From assembly GCA_018883625.1 (NCBI GenBank), contig JAHLFV010000179.1:1-14650 (forward strand): a stretch of DNA of 14,650 nt, in the 5' to 3' direction. A model generated the notes under the pieces. The model ran no database searches and was not told the DNA's origin. It saw nothing but the letters and a program-made list of their open reading frames with translations. Origin of the DNA: Candidatus Treponema excrementipullorum. GTDB taxonomy: Bacteria; Spirochaetota; Spirochaetia; Treponematales; Treponemataceae. Below are positions 8,075-14,650 of this stretch, piece by piece (positions within the stretch are counted from its first letter, which is position 1; each line of letters starts with the position of its first letter). Position numbers and translations under genes: made by a program.

Positions 8075-8135
8075 TAAAAAATCTTCGGTAATTATGCCAT
8101 ATATCTAAAAAAAGATAAAGGGGACGAAAAGATTT

Positions 8136-9344
8136 CTAAAAGTAGTCGGAAAAATAGGGAGTTTGCTGTTCAATGGAATCTTCCAGCATATCGACAACAG
8201 CTTCCGAACAACGGAGTCGACCTATTTTATTCAGATAGTCCGGTCTTTTGTATCCTAGCAACATGGTAGTCATGGTTTGAATATCTATATATGACTTATG
8301 GCGCTTTGCACTGGGTTCCACGTGTCCGTGCCCCTGTCTGTCAATTGTCAGCACAAAACCGCCTTGATTCCAAGGCAATATGGGATCTTCCAAGGTGAAA
8401 GCCCACACCCGTTTTCTGTTATCAGGCTTAAAGGGATACTTTTCGATAAATTTTTGAAAATCTACGATACGAGCCATATAATAGGGAGAAATAGTTTCCT
8501 GAATTTTTGCATCCTCCAATAAGAATGTCAAAGATTCATCAGTAAAAGTATTTCCCACCACTTTTGAAATCATGGAAAAATGTGCACTGACAAAGTTCCA
8601 CAAACCGATCCGAGCCTCTTCATTTAAGAAAATCATATCTTTGATGTGAAATACTTCGTCCGCAATCCAATAAATGACATATCCTTCGGGAATATCGTTT
8701 TTGCTGTAGTACACTGCGGCGTTCATGTCATCATTATCCCACAGAGAATACTCGTTCCAAGCCAAACTGTCTCGAATAAGGGCACCGTGAGTACAATCGG
8801 AAAAGGCTGTGTAAGTTTTTTTAATTTCTTCTCCGTCTACAGCAACCCGTTTTACCCGACCGGAAACTTTTTTGTTTTTTGGTAATTGATAATCTTGTAT
8901 CTCATAGGTAATTTTGTCAGAAATAATTTCCCATCCCTTCCTTCTATAAAAGGGTATGGAATAGGGATATAAATAGGAAATATACTGTCCGGCATCTCTC
9001 ATATTGTACAACGCCTTTTCCAGTAATTTATGCATCAGTCCCTGATTTGCATATTCAGGATATGTCCCTACTCCGGTAAGACCTCCCATATCGTAAATTT
9101 GACTGAAGATACGTACTTTCATGGGATATACTACACACTGAGAAACCAAATTATTGTTGTCAAACCACCCCCAAACACTGGCTTTTTTGAAGGTGGGCAA
9201 TTTTGCCCTTAATATCTCTCTGTCTTCCCAACCCACTTGTTGCAACACATGCTTTGTTACCTGGAAAACATATTTTAACAATTCATTGTATTGCTCAATA
9301 TCTTGGAGCTCTACTTCTTTCAAAACCAAACTGTCTGTCAACAT
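8136..9344 (-). CDS. Eis-like GNAT-family N-acetyltransferase
   Basis: The 402-residue product matches the Eis-type layout: an N-terminal GNAT domain, a second GNAT-like region, and a C-terminal SCP2-like domain (about 290-400). The acetyl-CoA-binding stretch is VGTYPEYANQGLMHKL (92-107). PFYRRKGW (131-138) carries a Tyr (133) at about the place where Eis has its general-acid Tyr. The protein ends in Phe, and in Eis the C-terminal carboxylate takes part in catalysis, so the intact terminus fits. The family acetylates amines, including aminoglycosides and protein lysines in mycobacteria; the substrate here is unknown. I chose the ATG at 9344 because AGGAGG lies 6 nt upstream; a start at 9368 would lie before this site. 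It follows the MutY-like gene after 82 nt, with no clear promoter of its own. Predicted cytosolic. Confidence 0.87.
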   Translation of the reverse strand: MLTDSLVLKEVELQDIEQYNELLKYVFQVTKHVLQQVGWEDREILRAKLPTFKKASVWGWFDNNNLVSQCVVYPMKVRIFSQIYDMGGLTGVGTYPEYANQGLMHKLLEKALYNMRDAGQYISYLYPYSIPFYRRKGWEIISDKITYEIQDYQLPKNKKVSGRVKRVAVDGEEIKKTYTAFSDCTHGALIRDSLAWNEYSLWDNDDMNAAVYYSKNDIPEGYVIYWIADEVFHIKDMIFLNEEARIGLWNFVSAHFSMISKVVGNTFTDESLTFLLEDAKIQETISPYYMARIVDFQKFIEKYPFKPDNRKRVWAFTLEDPILPWNQGGFVLTIDRQGHGHVEPSAKRHKSYIDIQTMTTMLLGYKRPDYLNKIGRLRCSEAVVDMLEDSIEQQTPYFSDYF

Positions 9345-9350
9345 TGTACT

Positions 9351-9356
9351 CCTCCT
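9351..9356 (-). promoter_or_regulatory. Ribosome binding site deciding the acetyltransferase start
   Basis: AGGAGG ends 6 nt before the ATG at 9344. The longer in-frame start at 9368 would place this site inside the coding region, so the shorter protein is preferred. Confidence 0.8.
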
Positions 9357-9426
9357 TATTAAAAACAAACAATCAAATATGGCAATTTCTATCCATTTTT
9401 ATACACATAAAATAGTTACCGACATT

Positions 9427-10275
9427 TCAACGGACAATAAAATACTTGTCGTCTTCCTTACACAGTATATTTTCCGCTACCAAACTTTCTGCAGCCTTTT
9501 TCAACCGTTGGTAATCTATATGTTCTTCTTTTTCTATAAAGCTTAAATCCAAAGCATTGTTCTCTAACCGTGTAAGCTGTCTCACAATTGCTCCCCGAGC
9601 CTGACGCAAAGAACCTTCAAACTTAGACTGTTTCGTATAATGGGCACTTAATCTGCCGGGATTCACCGTTTTTTTCTTTAACTGAGCACCGTAATCCATT
9701 AACGCATAATACCATCTTCTGGGATCATTTCTATCCAAGGTTTGCTCAATCAAAGGCAATAATTCTTTGTCTGTTACCTTTCCCTGCTCCGAGAAAAAAA
9801 AGAAAATAAATACAGCCCTGATATTTGTCTCAATAAAAACTTCCGGCCTGTTAAACGCAAAGGCGCTGATTGCTCCCGCCGTATATGCACCGATTCCCGG
9901 CAGTTTTTTCATATCGTCAGTTCGGCTCGGAAAACTTCCGCCGTTACCCATAATCTGCTTGGCAGCATCTTGCAAAAACTTACATCGACGGTTATAACCT
10001 AAACCGCTCCAATAAGATAAAAGGGTACTCAAAGGAGTTTCAGCCACAGACTGTATGGTGGGAAAAACTTTCATCCACTCTCTGTATTTTGGCAAAACCC
10101 GTTCCGTTTGGGTTTGTTGCAACATAATTTCCGATACCCAAATGGCATAAGGATCATCAGTTTCCCGCCAAGGGAAAGAACGTCCAAAATCACTGTAATA
10201 ATCAAGGATTATTTTCTGAAATTCTTCCCTGTCTTTAGACAACTCTACGAACAAATCAGCAGAATAAAAACTCAT
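9427..10275 (-). CDS. HhH-GPD DNA glycosylase, MutY-like, without Fe-S cluster
   Basis: The 282-residue protein belongs to the endonuclease III/MutY superfamily of base-excision-repair glycosylases. WVSEIMLQQTQTERV (46-60) is a MutY-type signature, with Glu49 at the place of the MutY catalytic Glu, and LPGIGAYTAGAI (125-136) is the helix-hairpin-helix. Three things differ from classic MutY. The position of the catalytic Asp reads IETNIRAVF with Glu149. The four Fe-S cysteines after the domain are absent (KKKTVNPGRLSAHYTKQ instead). There is no NUDIX-like C-terminal domain; the last 50 residues look like a small winged helix. I recall Fe-S-less MutY-like proteins with this ETNIR pattern in other bacteria, so this is probably a subfamily and not decay. 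It starts 4 nt after the kinase stop with a weak ribosome binding site, suggesting coupling. Exact base specificity is uncertain. Confidence 0.87.
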   Translation of the reverse strand: MSFYSADLFVELSKDREEFQKIILDYYSDFGRSFPWRETDDPYAIWVSEIMLQQTQTERVLPKYREWMKVFPTIQSVAETPLSTLLSYWSGLGYNRRCKFLQDAAKQIMGNGGSFPSRTDDMKKLPGIGAYTAGAISAFAFNRPEVFIETNIRAVFIFFFFSEQGKVTDKELLPLIEQTLDRNDPRRWYYALMDYGAQLKKKTVNPGRLSAHYTKQSKFEGSLRQARGAIVRQLTRLENNALDLSFIEKEEHIDYQRLKKAAESLVAENILCKEDDKYFIVR

Positions 10276-10279
10276 AAAA

Positions 10280-10840
10280 TTAACTTTTTTTTACAAGTCC
10301 TTTTTCTTCTAATTTTGCTAAAATTATCCCTACAATTTCTTCAGGATTGTGGAGAGCTGTATCTATAATAAGGTCACAAAAGGCGTAATCATTATTATCA
10401 ATACCATACAGATCTTTATATCGCTTTGTATCTTCCCTATCCCGCATATCCGTAAAGGCTTTGATTTCTTCCAAATCACCGCCTTCTCGATTCAAAATGC
10501 GTTGAGCCCGAATTTGATTATCAGCCAACAAATACACTTTTAAATCAGCTTCTTGTAACATCCACACGGCCAACCGAGAGCCTAAAACACAAGACTGCTG
10601 CTTTGCCAAATCAACTTGTTTTGTGTCCACCAGTTTATCGTATTGGGTATCGGTTTTGGCTCGCTCAATAATTTCTGCCAAAGAAATTCCCAACTCTTTG
10701 GCTAAATTTCTGAAAGTATAATTTATCAGCGTAACTTGCAGTGATTCAGCCAAAAGAGAACTGACCGTGGTGTTGCCACATCCACTCTTTCCGGAAATGG
10801 CAACTCTAAGCTCTTTACCGTCTTGTATCGTGTATTTCAT
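10280..10840 (-). CDS. Cytidylate kinase-like P-loop protein
   Basis: The 186-residue protein looks like a short cytidylate-kinase-type NMP kinase, which would phosphorylate CMP/dCMP with ATP in the cytosol. It begins with a P-loop after one strand (VAISGKSGCGNTT, 13-25). CVLGSRLAVWMLQEADLKVYL (84-104) is a strand-helix typical of this family. REGGDLEEIKAFTDMRDREDTKRYKDLYGID (118-148) matches the Arg-rich lid, and YAFCDLIIDT (152-161) the last strand. In the Walker A motif the lysine position is Asn23; Lys18 is the only lysine in the loop. I recall the same GCGN form in relatives, so it may mark a subfamily. It has its own strong promoter between lon and itself, and ends 4 nt before the MutY-like gene. 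The substrate is inferred; a dephospho-CoA or other small-molecule kinase is less likely. Confidence 0.78.
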   Translation of the reverse strand: MKYTIQDGKELRVAISGKSGCGNTTVSSLLAESLQVTLINYTFRNLAKELGISLAEIIERAKTDTQYDKLVDTKQVDLAKQQSCVLGSRLAVWMLQEADLKVYLLADNQIRAQRILNREGGDLEEIKAFTDMRDREDTKRYKDLYGIDNNDYAFCDLIIDTALHNPEEIVGIILAKLEEKGLVKKS

Positions 10841-10858
10841 ATTTTTAACCTACCGTAC

Positions 10859-10887
10859 ATTGTACAATAGGAATAAAAAGATGTCAA
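10859..10887 (-). promoter_or_regulatory. Strong sigma-70-type promoter of the kinase-glycosylase-acetyltransferase unit
   Basis: TTGACA (10882-10887) and TACAAT (10859-10864) on the minus strand are 17 nt apart, close to consensus. The -10 box overlaps the perfect palindrome ATTGTACAAT (10859-10868). It lies between the lon stop and the kinase start, so these genes can be expressed apart from lon. Confidence 0.75.
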
Positions 10888-10896
10888 ATTTCACGA

Positions 10897-13698
10897 TTAA
10901 TTCTTAAAAACCAAGGCCAAAACCTCTTCTATTCTGGAAACGGGATGAAATTTTATCCCTTTTTTTACAATATCCGGGATATCATCCAAATCCCGAAGGT
11001 TTGCTTTGGGAATAATTATATCCTTGATTTTATTTCTCTTTGCAGCAACAGTTTTTTCCCGTAAACCGCCAATGGGAAGCACCTGACCTGTAAGAGACAA
11101 CTCCCCCGTCATAGCAGTATTGGGTTTCATAGTTTTCTCTGCAAGAAGAGAATACAAAGCCGTTGTCAAAGTAATACCGGCAGAAGGACCGTCTTTAGGT
11201 ATAGCACCTTCGGGGATATGAATATGTATGGTATATTTATCAAACCAATCATTATCTCGTATACCTTCTTCAATAACATAACGACGGATCCAACTGAGGG
11301 CGATAGCGGCAGATTCCTTCATTACATCTCCCAACTGGCCAGTCATGTGAAATCCCTCTTTTCCCGGTATAGCTGCCGTTTCGATAAGCAAAGTATCTCC
11401 CCCCATACTGGTCCAAGCCAAACCTATAGATGTTCCCACCTTATCCGCCCGCTTGATCTCTGATTCATCAAACACGGGAGTTCCCAAGTATTTCTTTGCA
11501 GCTTCTTCATCTACCACAAAGGTTTTGCTCAAAGCAGTTTTCAAAGCTTTTTCGGCTTCTGCAATTTTTTTTGTAAGAGAAACTTCATCTTCGGCACCCA
11601 TAACTTTGGGCTCTACACTTACCTGAGCCTGTTCGGTTTTTGAGGATTCTGTATCTGTACCGGCAACGGTATTTTTTAAGGCTTGTAACTGTTCCGTCAA
11701 CCGAGACAGTGTAGCTTTTGACTCTACAACAGCATTATCGGTAACCAATTCCATAGCGATTTTTCGGGAAATCTTATCAATACATTTTTCAAAATGGCGA
11801 ACTCCGGACTCTCTGGCATAAGAAAGTGCTATCAAAGTTAAAGCAGATTTATCAAACTTCACTTGATTTTTTTTCAATCCGTTTTTGATAAGAGTTTTCG
11901 GAATCAGATATTTTTTTGCAATTTCCATTTTTTCCTGATCGATATAACCGGAAAGTTCAATAATCTCAGCTCTGTCGATTAACGGTTCTGGAATGGTAGA
12001 CAAAGTATTGGCTGTCAGCACAAAGAACACGTCGGAAACGTCAAAAGGCAAGTCCAAGTAGTTATCCCGAAATGCAACGTTTTGTTCAGGGTCCAACACT
12101 TCTAACAAAGCACTGGCTGGATCCCCCTGATGGCTTATGCCCAATTTATCGATTTCATCGATCATAAAAACGGGACTTCTGCTTTTTACGATTTTTAAGC
12201 CCTGAATGATTTTTCCCGGCATAGCTCCCACATACGTTCTTCGGTGTCCTTTAATTTCAGACTCATCCCGCATTCCACCTACAGAAAAACGAAAAAAGGG
12301 TTTATTCATAGCTCTGGCAATGGAACGACCGATACTGGTTTTTCCCACTCCTGGCGGACCAACCAAAATAACAATAGAGCCTTTGCTGTCTTTTTTTAAT
12401 TTTCTGACAGCCAAATATTCCAAAATACGTTTTTTTACGTCATCAAGACCGTAATGATCTTCTTCTAAAATGTTTTTTGCCGTGGCAATATCATAATCCT
12501 CTACAGGAGGATCTCCCCAAGGCAATCCCACAATTGTCTCCAAATAGTTTCTGACTACATTGTATTCGGAAGAACTGGTATCCATAAGGGCGAATTTTTC
12601 CAATTCGTTTTCTACCGCTTCTTTTATCTCTCCCTCAAAATTAAAGGAATCGATTTTTTCTTTAAATTTTTGATACTCGGAATTATGAGCGTCTGTAGTA
12701 ATGCCCAATTCCTCTTTAATAGCTTTAAGCTCTTCCTTAAGAAAATATTCCCGTTGTTGAGTTTCTATTCTGTCGTTAAGCTCTGACTGTATCCGCTTTT
12801 GAATACGCAGCAACTCTTGTTCCTTTTTTATGTACACAAGAACTTGTTCCATTCGTTGCTGAACATTCAATATTTCCAAAACCTTTTGCTGTTCTTGTCT
12901 ATCGATATTCAGTATGGAAGCTATAAAGTCAGCAATTTTTCCCGGATGATCTATATTTACCATATTCAGACGCATTTCTTCGGAAAAAAGAGGATTATTT
13001 TCGGAAATCTCCTTCATTTCGCTGATTAATGCCCGAGTTAAAGCTTTAACCTCAATGGTGTCATCGTCTTTGTCTTCCAAATACTGGACAACAGCCACCA
13101 TAGGTTCTTTGTTGCTTAGCACTTTTCTGATGCGGAAACGCTTAATAGTGGAAATAAAAACATTCACTCCACCGTCAGGCAAATTGATTTTCTTTATGAT
13201 TCGGGCAACCGTTCCCACTTCGTACAAATCAGACAAAGAAGGAGACTCTGTATCTTGCTTCATCATAATGATACCGATAAGGCCGTCACCGGAGTAGGCC
13301 TCATCCACTACTTTTACATCCTCAGTACCGGTAATCATAAGAGGGGTAAAAATACCCGGAAAAATAGGTCTGCCGGACAAAGGCACAATAAAAAGCTTGT
13401 TAGACAGAGTTTGATCCAAGGGAATTATGGTAGAATCCTTATCTTTAACCGTACCCTTTTTAGGTTGATTTTCTTTCGGTTCTTCGGCATTTGCAGCTTC
13501 TGAAACAGTATGTGTATCTTTATTCAATGTATCTTCCTTAAGTTTTTCACTATTATCATCATTATCTCCACCCACAACACTTTCTGATGATTCTGTGTGA
13601 GTAATAGCCTGTTCTGTGTTTTCTGTCCCATCCTTCTGGGTATTTTCTAACATATCCGAATCTAAAAAATTGTTTTCATCGTGATCATAATTTGACAT
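10897..13698 (-). CDS. lon: ATP-dependent Lon protease with acidic N-terminal extension
   Basis: Lon degrades misfolded and some regulatory proteins as a cytosolic hexamer. In its 933 residues the LonN substrate-binding domain begins near 100 (KLFIVPLSGRPIFPG). A coiled coil covers about 265-335. The AAA+ module has Walker A GPPGVGKT (447-454) and Walker B FMIDEIDK (511-518). The protease domain has the Ser-Lys dyad at Ser839 (KDGPSAGI) and Lys882 (GGLREKTVAAKR), 43 residues apart as in E. coli Lon. It exceeds the usual length of about 780-800 because of an acidic low-complexity leader (1-95) and a charged insertion (about 656-727) between the AAA+ and protease domains. The ATG at 13698 has GAGGTG 5 nt upstream. 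It is divergent from the tRNA unit, and I see no CIRCE heat-shock element upstream. Confidence 0.98.
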   Translation of the reverse strand: MSNYDHDENNFLDSDMLENTQKDGTENTEQAITHTESSESVVGGDNDDNSEKLKEDTLNKDTHTVSEAANAEEPKENQPKKGTVKDKDSTIIPLDQTLSNKLFIVPLSGRPIFPGIFTPLMITGTEDVKVVDEAYSGDGLIGIIMMKQDTESPSLSDLYEVGTVARIIKKINLPDGGVNVFISTIKRFRIRKVLSNKEPMVAVVQYLEDKDDDTIEVKALTRALISEMKEISENNPLFSEEMRLNMVNIDHPGKIADFIASILNIDRQEQQKVLEILNVQQRMEQVLVYIKKEQELLRIQKRIQSELNDRIETQQREYFLKEELKAIKEELGITTDAHNSEYQKFKEKIDSFNFEGEIKEAVENELEKFALMDTSSSEYNVVRNYLETIVGLPWGDPPVEDYDIATAKNILEEDHYGLDDVKKRILEYLAVRKLKKDSKGSIVILVGPPGVGKTSIGRSIARAMNKPFFRFSVGGMRDESEIKGHRRTYVGAMPGKIIQGLKIVKSRSPVFMIDEIDKLGISHQGDPASALLEVLDPEQNVAFRDNYLDLPFDVSDVFFVLTANTLSTIPEPLIDRAEIIELSGYIDQEKMEIAKKYLIPKTLIKNGLKKNQVKFDKSALTLIALSYARESGVRHFEKCIDKISRKIAMELVTDNAVVESKATLSRLTEQLQALKNTVAGTDTESSKTEQAQVSVEPKVMGAEDEVSLTKKIAEAEKALKTALSKTFVVDEEAAKKYLGTPVFDESEIKRADKVGTSIGLAWTSMGGDTLLIETAAIPGKEGFHMTGQLGDVMKESAAIALSWIRRYVIEEGIRDNDWFDKYTIHIHIPEGAIPKDGPSAGITLTTALYSLLAEKTMKPNTAMTGELSLTGQVLPIGGLREKTVAAKRNKIKDIIIPKANLRDLDDIPDIVKKGIKFHPVSRIEEVLALVFKN

Positions 13699-13703
13699 AG
13701 TAA

Positions 13704-13709
13704 CACCTC
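13704..13709 (-). promoter_or_regulatory. Ribosome binding site of lon
   Basis: GAGGTG on the minus strand lies 5 nt before the ATG at 13698. This supports the long form of Lon that includes the acidic leader. Confidence 0.75.
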
Positions 13710-13715
13710 ATATTA

Positions 13716-13744
13716 AATATGCGTATAAATGCCAGAAAAAGCAA
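13716..13744 (-). promoter_or_regulatory. Possible lon promoter
   Basis: TTGCTT (13739-13744) is 17 nt from CATATT (13716-13721) on the minus strand. Both boxes are weak, and the start site would fall at the ribosome binding site, so this is only a candidate. The rest of 13699-13809 is A/T-rich and shows no other gene or repeat. Confidence 0.3.
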
Positions 13745-13809
13745 CTGTTTTTTTACAAAAAGAAAGTTTTAGAGTTTCTCAAAAAAATACACAAAATTTT
13801 ATAAAACTA

Positions 13810-13838
13810 TTGACATGTTTTTGTGTATATGATATTCT
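13810..13838 (+). promoter_or_regulatory. Promoter of the tRNA-Leu/tRNA-Gly unit
   Basis: TTGACA (13810-13815) and TATTCT (13833-13838) are 17 nt apart. The leader to the first tRNA base is about 35 nt. Confidence 0.75.
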
Positions 13839-13878
13839 CCTTTTTGTCGAGAGGTTAAACACCGATACCCAACAACGG

Positions 13879-13959
13879 GCGAGAGTGGTGAAATTGGCAG
13901 ACACGCTAGACTTAGGATCTAGTGCCCTAGGCGTAAGGGTTCAAGTCCCTTCTCTCGCA
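13879..13959 (+). tRNA. tRNA-Leu (anticodon UAG)
   Basis: Acceptor GCGAGAG (13879-13885) pairs with CTCTCGC (13952-13958), and A13959 is the discriminator. The anticodon stem CTAGA/TCTAG holds the loop CTTAGGA with anticodon TAG at 13913-13915, decoding CUN leucine codons. The extra variable arm between the anticodon and T arms marks a class II tRNA, as expected for leucine. The T arm is AAGGG-TTCAAGT-CCCTT. CCA is not encoded. Confidence 0.97.
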
Positions 13960-14014
13960 CTTCTTTTTCAAAGAGTGTGGTGAATGGGAATGAGTGATTA
14001 GCCCTACGATGTTT

Positions 14015-14086
14015 GCGGGAATAGCTCAGTGGTAGAGCGCGACCTTGCCAAGGTCGATGTCGCGGGTCCGACTCCCGTTTCCCGCT
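14015..14086 (+). tRNA. tRNA-Gly (anticodon GCC)
   Basis: Acceptor GCGGGAA (14015-14021) pairs with TTCCCGC (14079-14085), and T14086 is the discriminator, usual for bacterial tRNA-Gly. The anticodon stem CGACC/GGTCG holds the loop TTGCCAA with GCC at 14047-14049. CCA is not encoded. It lies 55 nt after tRNA-Leu with no promoter between them, so both are probably processed from one transcript. Confidence 0.97.
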
Positions 14087-14093
14087 CTAACAG

Positions 14094-14129
14094 AAAGGTG
14101 ATTCGGAGTATTCCGAATCACCTTTTTTT
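14094..14129 (+). terminator. Intrinsic terminator of the tRNA unit
   Basis: AAAGGTGATTCGGA (14094-14107) pairs perfectly with TCCGAATCACCTTT (14112-14125) over a 4-nt loop and runs into seven T residues. It separates the tRNA transcript from tig. Confidence 0.93.
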
Positions 14130-14173
14130 ATTATTCAGGTCATTGGTATAGTATACCTGTAAAAATTCATATT

Positions 14174-14180
14174 GAAAGGA
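14174..14180 (+). promoter_or_regulatory. Ribosome binding site of tig
   Basis: GAAAGGA lies 8 nt before the ATG at 14189 and supports that start. Confidence 0.7.
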
Positions 14181-14188
14181 ATCTAGAC

Positions 14189-14650
14189 ATGAAAGTAACT
14201 CATGAAATCGAAAAACTGGAAAAATCTGCCGTTAAATTGACAGTAACTGTTGCAAAAGAAGATGTAGCCGTTGGCTATGATGAATCAGTAAAGAAAATTG
14301 CAAAGAATGTACAGCTCCCCGGATTTCGCAAAGGTCATGTTCCCCTCAATGTATTAGAAAGAAAATACGGCGATGCTCTTAAAGCTGATGCAGTTGCCGA
14401 CATTATGGATAAAGCTTTGGGAGAAATTTTTGACACCATCGAAGAAAAACCCCTTCCCTACGCACAGCCTTCCATTGACAAAATGCCGGAACTTGATTTG
14501 ACCAATGATTTGCAGTTTTCCGTCACTTACGATATTTTCCCTGTTGTTGAAGTAAAAAACTTTGACAGTGTTGAAATCAAAGTGCCTGTTGTAGAAATCG
14601 GTGAAAAAGAGTTAGAACAGGAACTAAAACAAATTCAGGAACGGAATGCC
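14189..14650 (+). CDS. tig: Trigger factor, N-terminal part (runs off the window)
   Basis: Trigger factor is the ribosome-bound chaperone and prolyl isomerase that receives nascent chains at the exit tunnel. The first 154 residues are present: the N-terminal domain carries the ribosome-docking signature PGFRKGHVP (44-52; family GFRKGKVP). Typical sequence follows (VLERKYGDAL and, near 113, TYDIFPVVEVKNFDSVEIKVP), reaching the end of the N-domain and the first part of the C-terminal arm. The PPIase domain is not in the window. The start is the ATG at 14189. It is separated from the tRNAs by a terminator, so it should have its own promoter; a TATAGT at 14147-14152 is a possible -10 box without a good -35. 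In many bacteria clpP and clpX follow tig; that cannot be seen here. Confidence 0.96.
   Translation, partial: MKVTHEIEKLEKSAVKLTVTVAKEDVAVGYDESVKKIAKNVQLPGFRKGHVPLNVLERKYGDALKADAVADIMDKALGEIFDTIEEKPLPYAQPSIDKMPELDLTNDLQFSVTYDIFPVVEVKNFDSVEIKVPVVEIGEKELEQELKQIQERNA

Noticed and set aside
8100..8120. Small AT-only hairpin (TATCT/AGATA) after the acetyltransferase gene as a terminator
   Set aside because: The stem is short and AT-only with the T-run in the loop and not after the stem. I cannot support a terminator here.
8026..8135. T-box or other riboswitch upstream of ileS
   Set aside because: The intergenic space is only about 110 nt, the promoter lies within 50 nt of the start, and no T-box motif or anti-terminator is visible.
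9154..9546. 130-residue open frame on the plus strand across the acetyltransferase start and the glycosylase end
   Set aside because: It is antisense to two supported genes, has low-complexity composition and lacks a ribosome binding site.
13699..13809. CIRCE heat-shock operator upstream of lon
   Set aside because: No TTAGCACTC-N9-GAGTGCTAA-like repeat is present. The region is plain A/T-rich sequence.
13729..13983. 84-residue open frame covering the tRNA promoter and tRNA-Leu
   Set aside because: It runs through a perfect tRNA-Leu gene and its promoter, and the C-terminal residues are simply the translated tRNA.
1..14650. CRISPR array, insertion sequence, prophage or toxin-antitoxin module
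   Set aside because: I saw no regularly spaced direct repeats, transposase, integrase or short toxin-antitoxin gene pair. Nearly all of the window is covered by housekeeping or envelope genes.

Overview
The window is AT-rich chromosomal DNA from a spirochaete, most likely Treponema or a close relative. The reasons are: an IleRS gene followed directly by a lipoprotein gene (the order I recall for T. pallidum Tp0452/Tp0453), an N-terminally extended uracil phosphoribosyltransferase, relaxed spirochaete-style lipoboxes, TTG starts, and a MutY-like glycosylase without an iron-sulfur cluster. This placement comes from gene content and memory of the families, not from a search.

Layout. (1) Positions 1-2011, plus strand: the 3' part of an unrecognised gene overlaps by 4 nt a two-TM protein with a very acidic linker and a degenerate GGDEF-like domain. 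A hairpin with T-runs on both strands (2018-2050) ends this unit and also the convergent unit. (2) Positions 8074-2143, minus strand: a tightly overlapping operon, ileS - lipoprotein - upp - TPR lipoprotein, behind a recognisable promoter; the first two genes start with TTG. (3) Positions 13698-8136, minus strand: lon, then cytidylate-kinase-like, MutY-like and Eis-like acetyltransferase genes. The kinase gene has its own near-consensus promoter (TTGACA-17-TACAAT). (4) Positions 13810-14129, plus strand: promoter, tRNA-Leu(UAG), tRNA-Gly(GCC) and a strong terminator. (5) From 14189: the first 154 codons of trigger factor (tig), which runs off the window.

The genes are mostly housekeeping: translation (ileS, two tRNAs), pyrimidine salvage and nucleotide kinase (upp, cmk-like), protein quality control (lon, tig), DNA repair (MutY-like) and envelope (two lipoproteins). 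I found no CRISPR array, insertion sequence, prophage or toxin-antitoxin pair, and no clear sign of a new multi-gene system. The points worth a second look are protein-level deviations: a P-loop with Asn in place of the Walker lysine, a glycosylase with no Fe-S cysteines and Glu at the catalytic Asp position, a degenerate GGDEF-like membrane protein, and a UPRT with a long N-terminal extension.
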